A DNA stretch of 64,000 bases, taken from contig NZ_LATZ01000119.1 in assembly GCF_000981385.1 (NCBI RefSeq), positions 186,001 through 250,000 of the forward strand, written 5' to 3'. The notes under the pieces were generated by a model, which searched no databases, was not told the origin of the DNA, and worked only from the letters and a program-made list of their open reading frames with translations. Positions 16,488 to 26,153 of the stretch are shown piece after piece. The translations under genes and the position numbers were made by a program. The stretch is from Bacillus sp. SA1-12 (GTDB lineage Bacteria > Bacillota > Bacilli > Bacillales > Bacillaceae). Each line of letters begins with the position of its first letter. The first letter of the stretch is position 1.

Positions 16488-17033
16488 TTGGCAAAAGTAT
16501 CCATCATCACAGGTTCCCCAAATGATTATTCACGTTTAAACGGAATATTGAATTTTGCAATTACTGCACTAGAAAAAGAAAAGATTTCATTTGACATTAT
16601 TAAGGTGCATACCTTGCCGGCAGTAGATTTAATTACGGCTAAGTTTGATAGTGACGCAATAATTCATGCTAATAAGAAAGTAGAAAATTCGGAAGGAGTT
16701 ATTATATTAACACCAGTATATAAGGCATCGTATTCAGGGATATTAAAAACCTATCTTGATTTACTTCCTCAGAAGGGCTTAGAAAATAAAATTGTACTCC
16801 CTCTAGTTTTAGGAGGATCGTTTGGTCATCTCTTGACAATTGAGTATGCATTAAATCCCATCCTATCCACATTAGGAGCTAACCACATTGTAAATGGTGT
16901 ATATACAATTGATCATCAAATAGAACGTGTTGATAAAAATCAATTCTCACTTCATGAAGAAGCTCTTCAAAGATTAAACAAAGGTCTTGATTCATTTATC
17001 AATACAATTAAAAAATATGAGGTTGTTTTATAA
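16488..17033 (+). CDS. NADPH-dependent FMN reductase (SsuE-like)
   Basis: A flavodoxin-like reductase of 181 residues. The N-terminal phosphate/FMN loop reads ITGSPNDYSRLNG, and the second FMN loop TPVYKASYSGILKTYLDLLP is typical of SsuE. SsuE supplies reduced FMN to alkanesulfonate monooxygenase SsuD for sulfur scavenging; no ssuD is in this window, so it may serve another monooxygenase. The start is a TTG at 16488 with AGAGGAGAGG at 16472-16481. It is separate from, but next to, the TSUP exporter gene. Confidence 0.8.
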   Translation: MAKVSIITGSPNDYSRLNGILNFAITALEKEKISFDIIKVHTLPAVDLITAKFDSDAIIHANKKVENSEGVIILTPVYKASYSGILKTYLDLLPQKGLENKIVLPLVLGGSFGHLLTIEYALNPILSTLGANHIVNGVYTIDHQIERVDKNQFSLHEEALQRLNKGLDSFINTIKKYEVVL

Positions 17034-17152
17034 CGATAGGTTAACTGTTTTTCTATATAATACATGAAATGAAATCAACTGGATAACGAGGTTAAATGTA
17101 CTGTAAGTCTCTTTTATTTTAGAGTCATGATTATTAAGGGGAGGTACAATCA

Positions 17153-17317
17153 ATGAGCCAGTTGCGTGAAGCAGTTTTTCGCAGAAAAGAAAAATTAATT
17201 CAAAAGCTATTAGCCTTAGGAATTTATAAAAAGGAAGAACACCATCTTTATGAATTAACATTATCTGAAATTGAAACAGAATACCACAATGAAATAAAAA
17301 GGAAAAAGCCAAATTGA
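17153..17317 (+). CDS. FbpA-like Fur-regulated basic protein
   Basis: A 54-residue basic protein, MSQLREAVFRRKEKLIQ at the start and LYELTLSEIETEY in the middle. This matches the FbpA family pattern (a basic RKEKLI helix, GIYKK, then LYELTLSELExEY). FbpA is a Fur-controlled small protein of the B. subtilis iron-sparing response that assists the FsrA small RNA. AAGGGGAGG precedes the ATG. Upstream, CATGATTATTA at about 17125-17136 matches one half of a Fur box (TGATAATNATTATCA) but the other half is poor, so Fur control is unproven. Confidence 0.68.
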   Translation: MSQLREAVFRRKEKLIQKLLALGIYKKEEHHLYELTLSEIETEYHNEIKRKKPN

Positions 17318-17486
17318 TAACAAAAGACCTTGGTTAAAATCATTAAATAAAGCTGTGTTCTTTCTCTCATTGTGTACTGAGATGGGTAAGTATGCCATTT
17401 ACGAAAGGACAAAGGAAAAGACCATTTAACCGCAGCAACCGCCACTTTAACTAACTACATAAATCCGCAAAGGAGGATCATTTCAT

Positions 17487-17858
17487 ATGGCTAAAAATCA
17501 TTTTAGCATATTTGATATACCTCAGCACAGAAGGAAAAAAAGCTTGCTAGAAAATGAGTATTTGAATTTGCCTGATTTAACCTTTTATAACAGATGCAAA
17601 CAGCAATTTCATATAAATAAAGGAGTATACAACACAATTGATAACTGGTTTTATGAATACGGCATTATTCATGTTGTTTATAGAAGAATTTACATTTTAG
17701 CATTTTTGGGATTTGTAAAAGAAAACAGTGCTGAATTAGACACCCAAAAATTTATTAGATTTGGCCATGGCGGACTGACAATGAAACTAAAGGAGTTCAC
17801 ATCCGTCTATTTCCGTTATAAAGAAAACGGATATGCAGATATTATTTCTAATAAATGA
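17487..17858 (+). CDS. Hypothetical protein, 123 residues
   Basis: I do not recognise this protein. It is basic, rich in Phe and Tyr (about 17 percent aromatic), and has no signal peptide or clear membrane segment, although HVVYRRIYILAFLGFV at about residues 57-72 is quite hydrophobic. AAAGGAGGATC precedes the ATG, which supports translation. It follows the fbpA-like gene by about 170 bases and is followed by more than 1 kb without genes. Confidence 0.5.
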   Translation: MAKNHFSIFDIPQHRRKKSLLENEYLNLPDLTFYNRCKQQFHINKGVYNTIDNWFYEYGIIHVVYRRIYILAFLGFVKENSAELDTQKFIRFGHGGLTMKLKEFTSVYFRYKENGYADIISNK

Positions 17859-18957
17859 CATCTTTGATTTAAAAATGACTTTAGCCTACTTTTGAAAAAT
17901 TGGCAGAGTTTAATGAAAAAAATAAAAAGAGGTTCATACTTAAAGGCTAGTTGCAGCAAGGTTTCATAGGGAATGCCTAATGCGAGGCCAATAATTTAAT
18001 TGTAGTGCTTGAGATTTTATCATTTTTGTTTTCTTGGCCATTATTCAGATTACATTGTGAAAGATCTTGATTAATTACTTTCAAGGGTAGAAGGTATGTT
18101 CTTAGATGAATAAACGACCGTTAAAATCCGACTAAATTGATGAGAAAAGTTAATATTATTGCAATTTAATAGTTTAATAAACTGCTGCTATATGGTTCCA
18201 AGTCCATCTGAATCAAATCATGCAAATGAGAAATCTTGGGATGAAGGAAACCCCTATATGTAAGAAACACATACTAGTTTTAAAAAATATTTGATTTATA
18301 GACAGTTATGAAAAGTTCTATGTCAATTAATTTGCAAACAATTCCTTAAACTGCAAAAGCGAATATGAACAAGCTCCATAATATATATGTCCAAGTTATT
18401 GGGGAAAAGGAACTTAAAAAAAATTGAAGCCCTATAATAAAGAGGCTGTCTCAGATGGATTTATCCTCAGGTGTTGAGATAACCTCTCTTAGTCAAGTAA
18501 TATGTACGGTACTAATAAATGTTGTTCAAAAAATGAAAAAATTTTTTGTGGTTGATTTAACCATAAATACATAATATGATTAGTGAAAACCAATATATCC
18601 CATCGAATTGCTTGGTATTATAGGGTTTTTCTTTGAAAACTGATCTTTTAATCATTTATTCAATGATTCTTAAAATTTGATCTTAGTTCAAACTAATAAA
18701 AGGGCATGTCGACTGGTTCACTCAATAGTTAAAATGGGGAAAAAATGAGAAGGTTCAAAGGCAGGCGGGTATGTCTTGCTGGTTGTTAGAATTTGGCCTA
18801 CACCAACGGAATAGTATATTAAAATTCATATAAAACACTTGTATTGATAAAACCTTTTTCATCTTTAGTTAAAGATAACATTTCAAATGCACTCGAATAT
18901 ACAATGCTTTAAAATCACTATTTTACAGAAAACATTTATTGGAAGGGGAGATCATCA
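17859..18957. other. 1.1 kb without a recognisable gene
   Basis: No open frame of useful length with a ribosome binding site is present on either strand. I recognise no decayed gene. The only structure I see is a hairpin at 18442-18493: GAGGCTGTCTCA pairs imperfectly with TGAGATAACCTC. It belongs to the GAGACAGCC-type hairpins found elsewhere in the window. Confidence 0.5.
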
Positions 18958-19146
18958 TTGTCTACAAAAAATAAGATTGACCAAGAAATTATTAATAAAA
19001 TCATTTCGTTATTGGAAAGCATTGAATATGGTACTGTGCAAATCACTGTACATGATTCCCAGGTAACTCAAATTGAGAAAGGCGAAAAATATCGATTTGC
19101 CTTAAAGAAAAACACCGAGAAACTAAGACACATAAATGGTAGCTAA
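18958..19146 (+). CDS. yezD: YezD family (DUF2292) small protein
   Basis: A 62-residue protein starting at TTG behind GGAAGGGGAG. The core EYGTVQITVHDSQVTQIEKGEKYRF is the DUF2292 signature. YezD genes in Firmicutes commonly lie with sulfur-assimilation genes, and here a methionine-to-cysteine operon follows. Molecular function is unknown. A strong terminator closes the gene. Confidence 0.82.
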   Translation: MSTKNKIDQEIINKIISLLESIEYGTVQITVHDSQVTQIEKGEKYRFALKKNTEKLRHINGS

Positions 19147-19182
19147 TTATAGTATGGCACTTCATGTGTATATTTCCTTCAT

Positions 19183-19218
19183 AAGACTAACTCAAAATAG
19201 CTAACTCGAGTTAGTCTT
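19183..19218 (+). terminator. Terminator of yezD
   Basis: AAGACTAACTC at 19183-19193 pairs perfectly with GAGTTAGTCTT at 19208-19218. The T-run is short (TGTT), but the 11-bp stem and position support it. Confidence 0.65.
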
Positions 19219-19402
19219 GTTCCTCATATAATATTTTTTCTTACATAAACCCTTTCTTTTTTTGTCAAAAATCCCTCTTTCAATTATAAAGTAAGCAAAT
19301 CAGATTGAAAAAATCCTTATTATCTAAAAGAAGAACCGTTTAAACCACTAAAACATACTATACCTATATGAATAATTAATATTTGCTGAATAGGTGATAA
19401 AT

Positions 19403-20041
19403 ATGGGAAGAGAATTTATCGAACTTTTTGATGAATGGTCAACAACTTATGATCATACTGTCACAGGAAATGAGATTGAATATCGGGAAGTATTTAAAAA
19501 TTACGATCACATTCTAGAAAGAGTTGCAGAACTTTCGCATGGTCATGTTTTAGAGTTTGGTTCAGGAACAGGAAATCTGACAAAAAAGTTACTCACATTA
19601 GGTTACGAGGTTACAGCGATCGAACCATCACAAGCTATGAGAAAAATTGCTAATGAAAAGTTAAATGGGAAGGTAAAAATAGTTGATGGTGATTTTTTGA
19701 ATTTTCCAAAGCCTGAATATGTTGATTCAATTGTAAGTACGTATGCATTCCATCATTTAACAAATGAAGAAAAAACCAAAGCAATTGATACATTTGGCAG
19801 ACTGTTAAAGTCGGGAGGGAAATTGGTATTTGCAGATACGATTTTCACAACAAATGACGATCATAAAAAAGCGATAAAAGAAGCGAAAACAGAAAAATTT
19901 TTTACACTTGCTGAGGATTTACAAAGGGAATATTATACGACCATTCCCTTCTTGCAACAGATACTTGAAATAAATGATTTTCAAGTTTCATTCCATAGAT
20001 GTAATCGGTTTGTCTGGATTATAGAAGCTTTAAAAGTATAG
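19403..20041 (+). CDS. yrrT: SAM-dependent methyltransferase YrrT
   Basis: A class I methyltransferase of 212 residues. The SAM-binding motif I is VLEFGSGTGNLT near residue 50, followed by VTAIEPSQAM and VSTYAFHHLTNEEK (motif post-I and IV). The N-terminal FDEWSTTYDHTVTGNE is typical of YrrT. In B. subtilis yrrT heads the yrrT-mtnN-mccA-mccB operon that turns methionine into cysteine. Here mccA and mccB follow but mtnN is missing. AGGTGAT at 19393-19399 decides for the ATG at 19403 over the GTG at 19394. Confidence 0.83.
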   Translation: MGREFIELFDEWSTTYDHTVTGNEIEYREVFKNYDHILERVAELSHGHVLEFGSGTGNLTKKLLTLGYEVTAIEPSQAMRKIANEKLNGKVKIVDGDFLNFPKPEYVDSIVSTYAFHHLTNEEKTKAIDTFGRLLKSGGKLVFADTIFTTNDDHKKAIKEAKTEKFFTLAEDLQREYYTTIPFLQQILEINDFQVSFHRCNRFVWIIEALKV

Positions 20042-20102
20042 GGAAAGTGAGTAGGAATGATCCCTCAGGAGGAATAAAAATCTTTAAAAAGAGGTGAACT
20101 CC

Positions 20103-21026
20103 ATGAAGGTGGTGCACAGCATTCATGAATTAGTTGGTCAGACCCCGATGCTTGAAATAACACAGTTTCCAATTCCTAAAGGAGTGCGTATCTTTGCTAA
20201 ATTAGAATTTTTTAATCCCGGCGGAAGTATTAAGGATCGGCTGGGACAAGAGCTGCTTCAGGAAGCATTAAAAAGCGGGGCACTCAAAGAAGGCGGGACC
20301 ATTATTGAGGCTACTGCCGGGAATACTGGAATCGGTTTAGCGATAGCAGCGATAAACAAAGGAATAAAGGTGATTTTCTGTGTTCCGCAAAAATTTAGTT
20401 TTGAAAAACAAGAATTAATGAGAGCACTTGGCGCAACCATTATCCATACCCCTACAGAGCTCGGTATGGAAGGAGCAATTGAAAAGGCGAAAGAAGTAGG
20501 AAAAGAAATTCCTGATGTTTACTTTGCTCAACAATTTGAAAATCCTTCGAACCCGGCTGCTTACTATAAGACCTTGGCTCCTGAAATCTGGCAGCAGCTA
20601 AATGGAAAGATTGATATTTTTGTAGCTGGAGCAGGTACGGGAGGGACATTTATGGGAACAGCGAGGTATTTAAAAGAAAAAAATCAGAGGATAAAAACTG
20701 TAATTGTTGAACCAAATGGTTCCATCTTAAATGGCGGCCCATCTGGACCCCACAAAACAGAGGGTATCGGGATGGAATTTCTCCCATCTTATATGGATAA
20801 AAACTATTTCGATTCTGTCCATACCATTGATGACGATGCCGCTTTCTCAATGGTTAGACAATTAGCGGTCAAAGAGGGTTTGCTTGTTGGGAGCTCATCA
20901 GGTGCTGCATTTTGTGCAGCAATAAAAGAAGCAGAAGAAGCAGAAATGGATACCAATATAGTCGTGATCTTTCCAGATTCAAGTGAGAGATATGTAAGCA
21001 AAGCGATTTACCAGGGAGGACAGTAG
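20103..21026 (+). CDS. mccA: O-acetylserine-dependent cystathionine beta-synthase MccA
   Basis: A PLP fold-type II enzyme of about 307 residues. The Schiff-base Lys is in FNPGGSIKDR, the substrate loop is EATAGNTGIGLA, and the phosphate-binding loop is GAGTGGTFMGTA. It condenses homocysteine with O-acetylserine to cystathionine in reverse transsulfuration. The name MccA/YrhA rather than CysK rests on the neighbours yrrT and mccB. The ATG at 20103 has AAGAGGTGAA upstream. Only one base separates it from mccB, so the two are co-translated. Confidence 0.87.
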   Translation: MKVVHSIHELVGQTPMLEITQFPIPKGVRIFAKLEFFNPGGSIKDRLGQELLQEALKSGALKEGGTIIEATAGNTGIGLAIAAINKGIKVIFCVPQKFSFEKQELMRALGATIIHTPTELGMEGAIEKAKEVGKEIPDVYFAQQFENPSNPAAYYKTLAPEIWQQLNGKIDIFVAGAGTGGTFMGTARYLKEKNQRIKTVIVEPNGSILNGGPSGPHKTEGIGMEFLPSYMDKNYFDSVHTIDDDAAFSMVRQLAVKEGLLVGSSSGAAFCAAIKEAEEAEMDTNIVVIFPDSSERYVSKAIYQGGQ

Positions 21027-21027
21027 T

Positions 21028-22167
21028 ATGAAGAAAAAGACAAAACTGATTCATGCAGGCATTGTTGGAGATAAACAGACAGGCGCAGTGTCCACACCTA
21101 TCTATCAAGTTAGTACTTTTAAGCAAGATGGGCCTGGAGATCATCGTGGGTATGAATATTCTAGGACGGGTAATCCTACTCGGCATGCTTTAGAAGAGCT
21201 GATGAAAGAATTGGAAGGAGGGAAACGAGGACTTGCCTTTAGCTCTGGTATGGCTGCGATGACGGCAGTCATGATGTTGTTTAACCATGGAGACCATATT
21301 TTACTTACTGATGATGTTTATGGCGGTTCATACCGGCTGATGACGAAAGTGCTGAACCGATTTGGCCTTGAGGCAACGTTTGTTGATACAAGTGATCTAA
21401 ACAACATAACGGAAGGCATTAAAGAAAACACCAAGGCCATTTTCCTCGAGTCGCCTACTAATCCATTATTAAAAATCACCGATATTAAAGGTGCGGCAAA
21501 TATTGCAAGAGCCAATGGTCTATTAACAATTGTTGATAACACTTTTAGTACACCTTACTGGCAAAATCCCTTGACATTAGGAGCAGATCTAGTGCTTCAC
21601 AGTGCAACAAAGTATTTGGGGGGACATAGTGATGTCGTAGCCGGAATTGTTGTTGTTAAGGATGAAGTTCTGGGCGAAAAGCTTCATTTTATTCAAAACT
21701 CAACAGGAGGCGTACTTGGTCCCCAGGATTCCTGGTTATTAACACGTGGAATTAAGACACTGGGTATTCGGATGGAAGAACACGAGAAAAATGCAAAGGA
21801 AATCGTTGCTTTCTTGGTAAATCACCATAAAATTTCAAAAGTTTATTACCCTGGCATAGAAACCCATCCAAGTCATGAAATCGCAAAAAAACAAGCTGGA
21901 GGCTATGGAGGCATGATTTCATTTGATGTGGGCAGTGCTGAAAATGCGAATAAACTACTCTCGAATATAAAATTTTTTACTTTGGCCGAAAGCCTTGGAG
22001 CAGTAGAAAGCCTTATATCAATACCAGCTTTTATGACACATGCTTCCATTCCTGAAGAACGACGGAAAAAACTAGGCATAACAGAAGGGTTAATCCGAAT
22101 TTCTGTAGGTCTTGAGGATGCAGAAGACCTAATTGAGGATTTAAAAAAAGCATTAGAGGATGCTTGA
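21028..22167 (+). CDS. mccB: Cystathionine gamma-lyase / homocysteine gamma-lyase MccB
   Basis: A Cys/Met-metabolism PLP enzyme of 379 residues. Key sites are YEYSRTGNPTRHALE, SSGMAAMTAVM (phosphate cup), VDNTFSTPYWQNP, and LVLHSATKYLGGHSDVVAG with the catalytic Lys near residue 195. It splits cystathionine to cysteine, ammonia and 2-oxobutyrate. Position behind mccA supports MccB over methionine gamma-lyase or MetI. A hairpin at 22176-22200 closes the operon. Confidence 0.9.
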   Translation: MKKKTKLIHAGIVGDKQTGAVSTPIYQVSTFKQDGPGDHRGYEYSRTGNPTRHALEELMKELEGGKRGLAFSSGMAAMTAVMMLFNHGDHILLTDDVYGGSYRLMTKVLNRFGLEATFVDTSDLNNITEGIKENTKAIFLESPTNPLLKITDIKGAANIARANGLLTIVDNTFSTPYWQNPLTLGADLVLHSATKYLGGHSDVVAGIVVVKDEVLGEKLHFIQNSTGGVLGPQDSWLLTRGIKTLGIRMEEHEKNAKEIVAFLVNHHKISKVYYPGIETHPSHEIAKKQAGGYGGMISFDVGSAENANKLLSNIKFFTLAESLGAVESLISIPAFMTHASIPEERRKKLGITEGLIRISVGLEDAEDLIEDLKKALEDA

Positions 22168-22175
22168 ACATTTTT

Positions 22176-22203
22176 AGGCCGGAAGTATACATTCCGGTCT
22201 TTC
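22176..22203 (+). terminator. Terminator of yrrT-mccA-mccB
   Basis: AGGCCGGAA at 22176-22184 pairs with TTCCGGTCT at 22192-22200 (one G-T pair), followed by TTC. The T-run is weak. Confidence 0.55.
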
Positions 22204-22288
22204 ATAATTTGTTTTGTTCATTAAATAAAAAGAGTTTATAGGGGCGATAATAATTAGATAAATACAAAGAACATTCTGACAAATTGGT

Positions 22289-22318
22289 TGACTTATGTAA
22301 GTGTTTTCAAATATAATG
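22289..22318 (+). promoter_or_regulatory. Sigma-A promoter with overlapping cre-like site (iclR gene)
   Basis: TTGACT at 22289-22294 and TATAAT at 22313-22318 have an 18-base spacer. TGTAAGTGTTTTCA at 22297-22310, inside the spacer, matches the CcpA consensus TGWAANCGNTNWCA at all but one position. A site there would repress initiation. A leader of about 220 bases to the TTG start at 22544 follows. Confidence 0.6.
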
Positions 22319-22543
22319 CAAGTGTAGATGACATTTATAAACTAGGTTTTATAATGTAAAACAGCAATGTGTTTTTCATCATCACATTGATGAAAGCTTT
22401 GTATAACAATGCATGATGATAGGGGGTGCCGAACAAGTCAACATAATAGATAAATATTGACTAGTATACTCCTTTTAATAGATATTGCAAAGGTTAACAA
22501 GATCATCTGATGAAGGAACGTATGTTTATGAGGGGGTATACCG

Positions 22544-23311
22544 TTGCCTATTATTCAATCTGTCGAACGAGCGTTAACAATATTAGACTTATTTAATGAA
22601 TATGAAACTGAATTAAAAATAACCGAAATAAGTGAACGAATAAAGCTACATAAGAGTACTGTTCACTCTCTGTTAAAGACATTACAGGCTCACCATTATA
22701 TTGAACAAAATCCCGAAAATGGGAAGTACCGTTTAGGAATGAAGCTTTTTGAGCGCGGCCAGTTTGTTATTCAAAGTATGGATCTTCGTCCCCTTGCGAA
22801 GCCCCATCTCGATACCCTTTCAAAAGAAACACTTCAAACCGTTCATCTTGTCATTCTTGACGGGAAAGAAGGGGTCTATATTGATAAAGTAGAAGGGGCT
22901 ACCTCAAGTGCACTTTATTCGAAAATTGGCAGAAGGATTCCCATTCATTGCAGTGCGGTTGGAAAAGCGCTCATAGCATTTAAATCAATGGGAGAAATTG
23001 AGGAAATTCTAGCTGGCTATGAATTTGTCAAGCGGACTGACCATACCATCACCAACAAACAAAGCTTTTTAGAGGAGCTAGAAGAGGTTCGGGAAAAAGG
23101 CTTTTCACGTGATCAACAAGAAAATGAACCAGGAGTTAATTGCGTAGCTGTTCCAATCTATGATTATTCTAAAAAAGTAATTGCAGCAATCAGTATTTCA
23201 AGTCCTTTTATGCGTTTTAATGAGGAAGAAATCTTGATGCATATTGACCTATTAAAAAGAGAAGCAAAGGAATTGTCAAAAAAGTTAGGGTATGGGTGCA
23301 TGGATAAATAG
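22544..23311 (+). CDS. IclR-family transcriptional regulator
   Basis: A 255-residue IclR regulator. Residues 1-70 hold the winged HTH (IQSVERALTILDLFNEYE, then LHKSTVHSLLKTL), and residues 80-250 the effector domain (GRRIPIHCSAVGKALIAF and EPGVNCVAVPIYD). IclR proteins respond to small carboxylic or sugar acids. It is the first gene of a sugar-acid degradation cluster and probably senses its substrate or a keto-acid intermediate. The start is TTG with GAGGGGG eight bases upstream; an ATG at 22527 is out of frame. Confidence 0.88.
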   Translation: MPIIQSVERALTILDLFNEYETELKITEISERIKLHKSTVHSLLKTLQAHHYIEQNPENGKYRLGMKLFERGQFVIQSMDLRPLAKPHLDTLSKETLQTVHLVILDGKEGVYIDKVEGATSSALYSKIGRRIPIHCSAVGKALIAFKSMGEIEEILAGYEFVKRTDHTITNKQSFLEELEEVREKGFSRDQQENEPGVNCVAVPIYDYSKKVIAAISISSPFMRFNEEEILMHIDLLKREAKELSKKLGYGCMDK

Positions 23312-23384
23312 GATTTTTACATAAATTCTTATATCCATTAATAAAAACTTAGTTTTATATAATAAAACAAACGGAGGGGTAAAT

Positions 23385-24284
23385 ATGAGATTGATCCGGT
23401 TTAAAAAGGAAAAAAAGGTGATTCTAGCAGCAGTAACGAACCAAAATAAACTTTTCTCACTCCCTTATGAAAATGCGATTGAATTAGCGGAGCATGCAAA
23501 AGAGAAAGAAGTGACTGCAGTTGAATTAATTAATGAATTAATTGATGATAGCTTGCCTTTAAATGAACGTTTAGAAGATATACAGCTTCTTGTTCCAATC
23601 GAAGCACCAGAGGTTTGGGCATCTGGAGTGACTTATTTAAAAAGTAAGGAAGCCCGCAATTATGAAGCAACAAATGGAAAGCTTGATGTAACAACCTTTT
23701 ATGATAAAGTTTATGACGCAAAAAGACCGGAAATCTTTTTTAAATCGACAAAAGACCGAACGATTGGTCCAAAAGGTGAGCTTTTTCTTAGAAGTGACTC
23801 AAACTGGCAAATACCAGAACCTGAATTAGGTCTTGTCCTTAGTAGCGATGGCGAAATCATCGGATATACAATCGGCAACGATATGAGCTGCCGTGATATA
23901 GAAGGTGAAAACCCTCTTTATTTGCCGCAAGCAAAAATGTGGTCACACTCTTGTTCAATTGGCCCAGCCATTCTTCTTGCAGAAAGTGTGGAAGATCCTT
24001 ACCAATTTGAAATATCTTGTAGGATTTATCGAAATGAAGAATTAGCATTTGAAGGGATGGCCAACACGAATCAGTTAAAACGTAGATTTGATGAACTTGT
24101 TAGCTTTTTAAAGAAAGATAATATCATTTTTCCTGGAACTGTTTTGCTTACCGGTACGTGTGTAGTTCCGCCGAATGAATTCACTTTAAAGGATGGGGAT
24201 CACATTGAAATCGAAATTTCAGGCATCGGTGTTTTACGTAATCCAGTGAAAAGTCAAGTCTCAGCAGTAGTAAATAATTCATAA
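23385..24284 (+). CDS. FAH-fold 2-keto-3-deoxy sugar-acid dehydratase (KdaD-like)
   Basis: A fumarylacetoacetate-hydrolase-fold protein of 299 residues. The metal-ligand pattern is visible: WQIPEPELGLVLS (ExE) and IGYTIGNDMSCRDIEGENP with the distal Asp. The C-terminal LLTGTCVVPPNEFTLKDGDHIEIEISGIG is characteristic. Relatives are 2-keto-3-deoxy-D-arabinonate dehydratases that give 2-oxoglutarate semialdehyde. The next gene encodes a matching semialdehyde dehydrogenase, which supports this role over classical tyrosine catabolism. Ribosome binding site ACGGAGGGG. Substrate stereochemistry is not determinable. Confidence 0.77.
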   Translation: MRLIRFKKEKKVILAAVTNQNKLFSLPYENAIELAEHAKEKEVTAVELINELIDDSLPLNERLEDIQLLVPIEAPEVWASGVTYLKSKEARNYEATNGKLDVTTFYDKVYDAKRPEIFFKSTKDRTIGPKGELFLRSDSNWQIPEPELGLVLSSDGEIIGYTIGNDMSCRDIEGENPLYLPQAKMWSHSCSIGPAILLAESVEDPYQFEISCRIYRNEELAFEGMANTNQLKRRFDELVSFLKKDNIIFPGTVLLTGTCVVPPNEFTLKDGDHIEIEISGIGVLRNPVKSQVSAVVNNS

Positions 24285-24341
24285 CAAAAAGTTCTTGCTG
24301 TTGAAATGAGACAGCCAAATAAATAGAGGAGGAATGGAGAA

Positions 24342-25811
24342 GTGGCAACGAAAACGGAAGTAAAAACATATTTTAATTTTGTGAATGGTGAATGGGTGAA
24401 AGCCTCCAATTCAGAAGTTGACGCAAGCATAAATCCGGCAGATTACAATGAGGTTGTGGGATATGTGCAAAAATCAACACAAGAGGATTTAAATGAAGCA
24501 GTTGAGGCCGCAACAGAAGCACAAAAAAGATGGAGAAAACTGTCTGGTGCTGAGCGAGGAAATTACTTATTTAAAGTAGCAGATATTCTTGAATCACGGA
24601 TCGATGAAATTGCAAAAACAATGACTCGTGAAATGGGAAAAACACTTCCAGAGGCTAAAGGAGAAACCGCTCGTGGCGTCGCGATTTTGCGATATTATGC
24701 AGGAGAAGGGATGAGAAAGGTTGGCGAAGTGATTCCCTCCTCAGATGCAGGAGCCCTTATGTTTACTTCTCGAACGCCGCTTGGTGTGGTTGGAGTAATC
24801 ACACCTTGGAATTTCCCTGTTGCTATTCCTATTTGGAAAATGGCACCTGCACTGATTTATGGCAATACAGTTGTATTAAAGCCTGCACAGGAAGCAGCTG
24901 TAACCGCAGCAAAAGTGATTGAATGCTTTGAAGAAGCACAACTGCCTGCTGGAGTCGTCAACATGGTGACAGGTTCAGGTACGGTGATCGGCCAAGGGCT
25001 TGTAGAGCATCAAGGGATCAATGGTATCACCTTTACTGGATCGGACGCAGTTGGTAAGCTGGTTGGACAGGGAGCCTTAGCACGCGGGGCTAAATACCAA
25101 CTTGAGATGGGTGGTAAAAACCCCGTAATCGTTGCAGAGGATGCGGATTTAGATTTAGCAGTAGAGGGTACCATTAGTGGAGGTCTCCGTTCAACTGGAC
25201 AGAAATGCACCGCTACAAGTCGTGTTATTATTCATCGTGATGTTTATGACGTGTTTAAAGAGAAGCTTGTAGCGAAAGTCAAAGAAATAAAGGTTGGCAA
25301 TGGTTTAGAGGAAGGCGTATGGATGGGACCATGCGCAAGTGAAAACCAACTTAACACTGTCTTATCTTATATCGAAAAAGGGAAGGAAGAAGGAGCAAAA
25401 CTGCTTCTTGGCGGGAACCGCTATTTAGATAAGGATTGTGCAAATGGATTCTATGTTGAACCAACAGTTTTTGATGAAGTTGATAATCAGATGACAATTG
25501 CCCAAGAAGAAATATTTGGACCTGTTCTTGCATTGATTAAGGTGGAATCAATGGAAGAGGCATTAAATGTCGCTAACGATGTTAAGTTCGGTTTAAGCGC
25601 CTCGATCTTTACAACTAATATTCAAAAAATGCTTCATTTTATTGAAGGTATGGATGCCGGACTTGTTAGAATTAATGCAGAAAGTGCAGGTGTCGAATTG
25701 CAAGCGCCATTTGGTGGGATGAAACAATCAAGTTCGCATTCCCGTGAACAAGGCCAGGCTGCAATTGAATTCTTCACTTCCATAAAAACAGTTTTTGTTA
25801 AAGGTTCTTAA
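24342..25811 (+). CDS. Aldehyde dehydrogenase, probably 2-oxoglutarate semialdehyde dehydrogenase
   Basis: An NAD(P)-dependent aldehyde dehydrogenase of 489 residues. The catalytic Glu255 is in [10 protein letters not shown] and the nucleophile Cys289 in [27 protein letters not shown] is the cofactor-binding entry. It most likely oxidises 2-oxoglutarate semialdehyde (2,5-dioxopentanoate), the product expected from the preceding FAH-fold enzyme, to 2-oxoglutarate. Start is GTG at 24342 behind GAGGAGGAATGGAG. A terminator-type hairpin follows, so the downstream dehydratase pair is a separate unit. Confidence 0.82.
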   Translation: MATKTEVKTYFNFVNGEWVKASNSEVDASINPADYNEVVGYVQKSTQEDLNEAVEAATEAQKRWRKLSGAERGNYLFKVADILESRIDEIAKTMTREMGKTLPEAKGETARGVAILRYYAGEGMRKVGEVIPSSDAGALMFTSRTPLGVVGVITPWNFPVAIPIWKMAPALIYGNTVVLKPAQEAAVTAAKVIECFEEAQLPAGVVNMVTGSGTVIGQGLVEHQGINGITFTGSDAVGKLVGQGALARGAKYQLEMGGKNPVIVAEDADLDLAVEGTISGGLRSTGQKCTATSRVIIHRDVYDVFKEKLVAKVKEIKVGNGLEEGVWMGPCASENQLNTVLSYIEKGKEEGAKLLLGGNRYLDKDCANGFYVEPTVFDEVDNQMTIAQEEIFGPVLALIKVESMEEALNVANDVKFGLSASIFTTNIQKMLHFIEGMDAGLVRINAESAGVELQAPFGGMKQSSSHSREQGQAAIEFFTSIKTVFVKGS

Positions 25812-25817
25812 CAAGTT

Positions 25818-25865
25818 AAGGTTGTCTCAATGTCGGAAAAGATACGACCCTTGAGACAGCCTTTG
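25818..25865 (+). terminator. Terminator of the GAGACAGCC hairpin type
   Basis: The 13-base arms at 25818-25830 and 25851-25863 pair (one G-T pair), core TTGTCTCAA/TTGAGACAGC, followed by TTTG. It belongs to a hairpin type repeated at 18442, 29889 and 58871. Confidence 0.7.
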
Positions 25866-25986
25866 CTGAATAAACATGTTTCGTTCACCATTCCATAAAA
25901 TTGTTTAGCCCTCGTAAAGTTAAGGTCAATGGGTTTTTACCGTTTCTATATCACGCTGCTTGATGGTCTGAACCAATTTTAAATTT

Positions 25987-26000
25987 TGTAAGCGTTTTAA
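25987..26000 (+). promoter_or_regulatory. Candidate CcpA (cre) site before the dehydratase pair
   Basis: TGTAAGCGTTTTAA matches TGWAANCGNTNWCA at all but one position. It is 154 bases upstream of the first UxaA-family gene. The rest of 25866-26153 shows nothing else I can support. Confidence 0.45.
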
Positions 26001-26153
26001 AAAAAGTATTTGCATTAAACCGAAAGAGTTGGTGTTCAATTATTTTAGTACTGCCGAACCAAAAGTGGACCAACTATATCATTCTAGTTAAAACGCTATA
26101 TTTCGTTTTTTGTTGTGTGAAGGGCATTGATCAACAAAGGGAGATGATAGACT

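Noticed and set aside
17119-17137. Full Fur box before the FbpA-like gene
   Set aside because: Only the right half matches TGATAATNATTATCA. I keep it as a remark, not a feature.
19219-19402. S-box (SAM riboswitch) or T-box before yrrT
   Set aside because: I found none of the conserved core sequences of either element in the leader.
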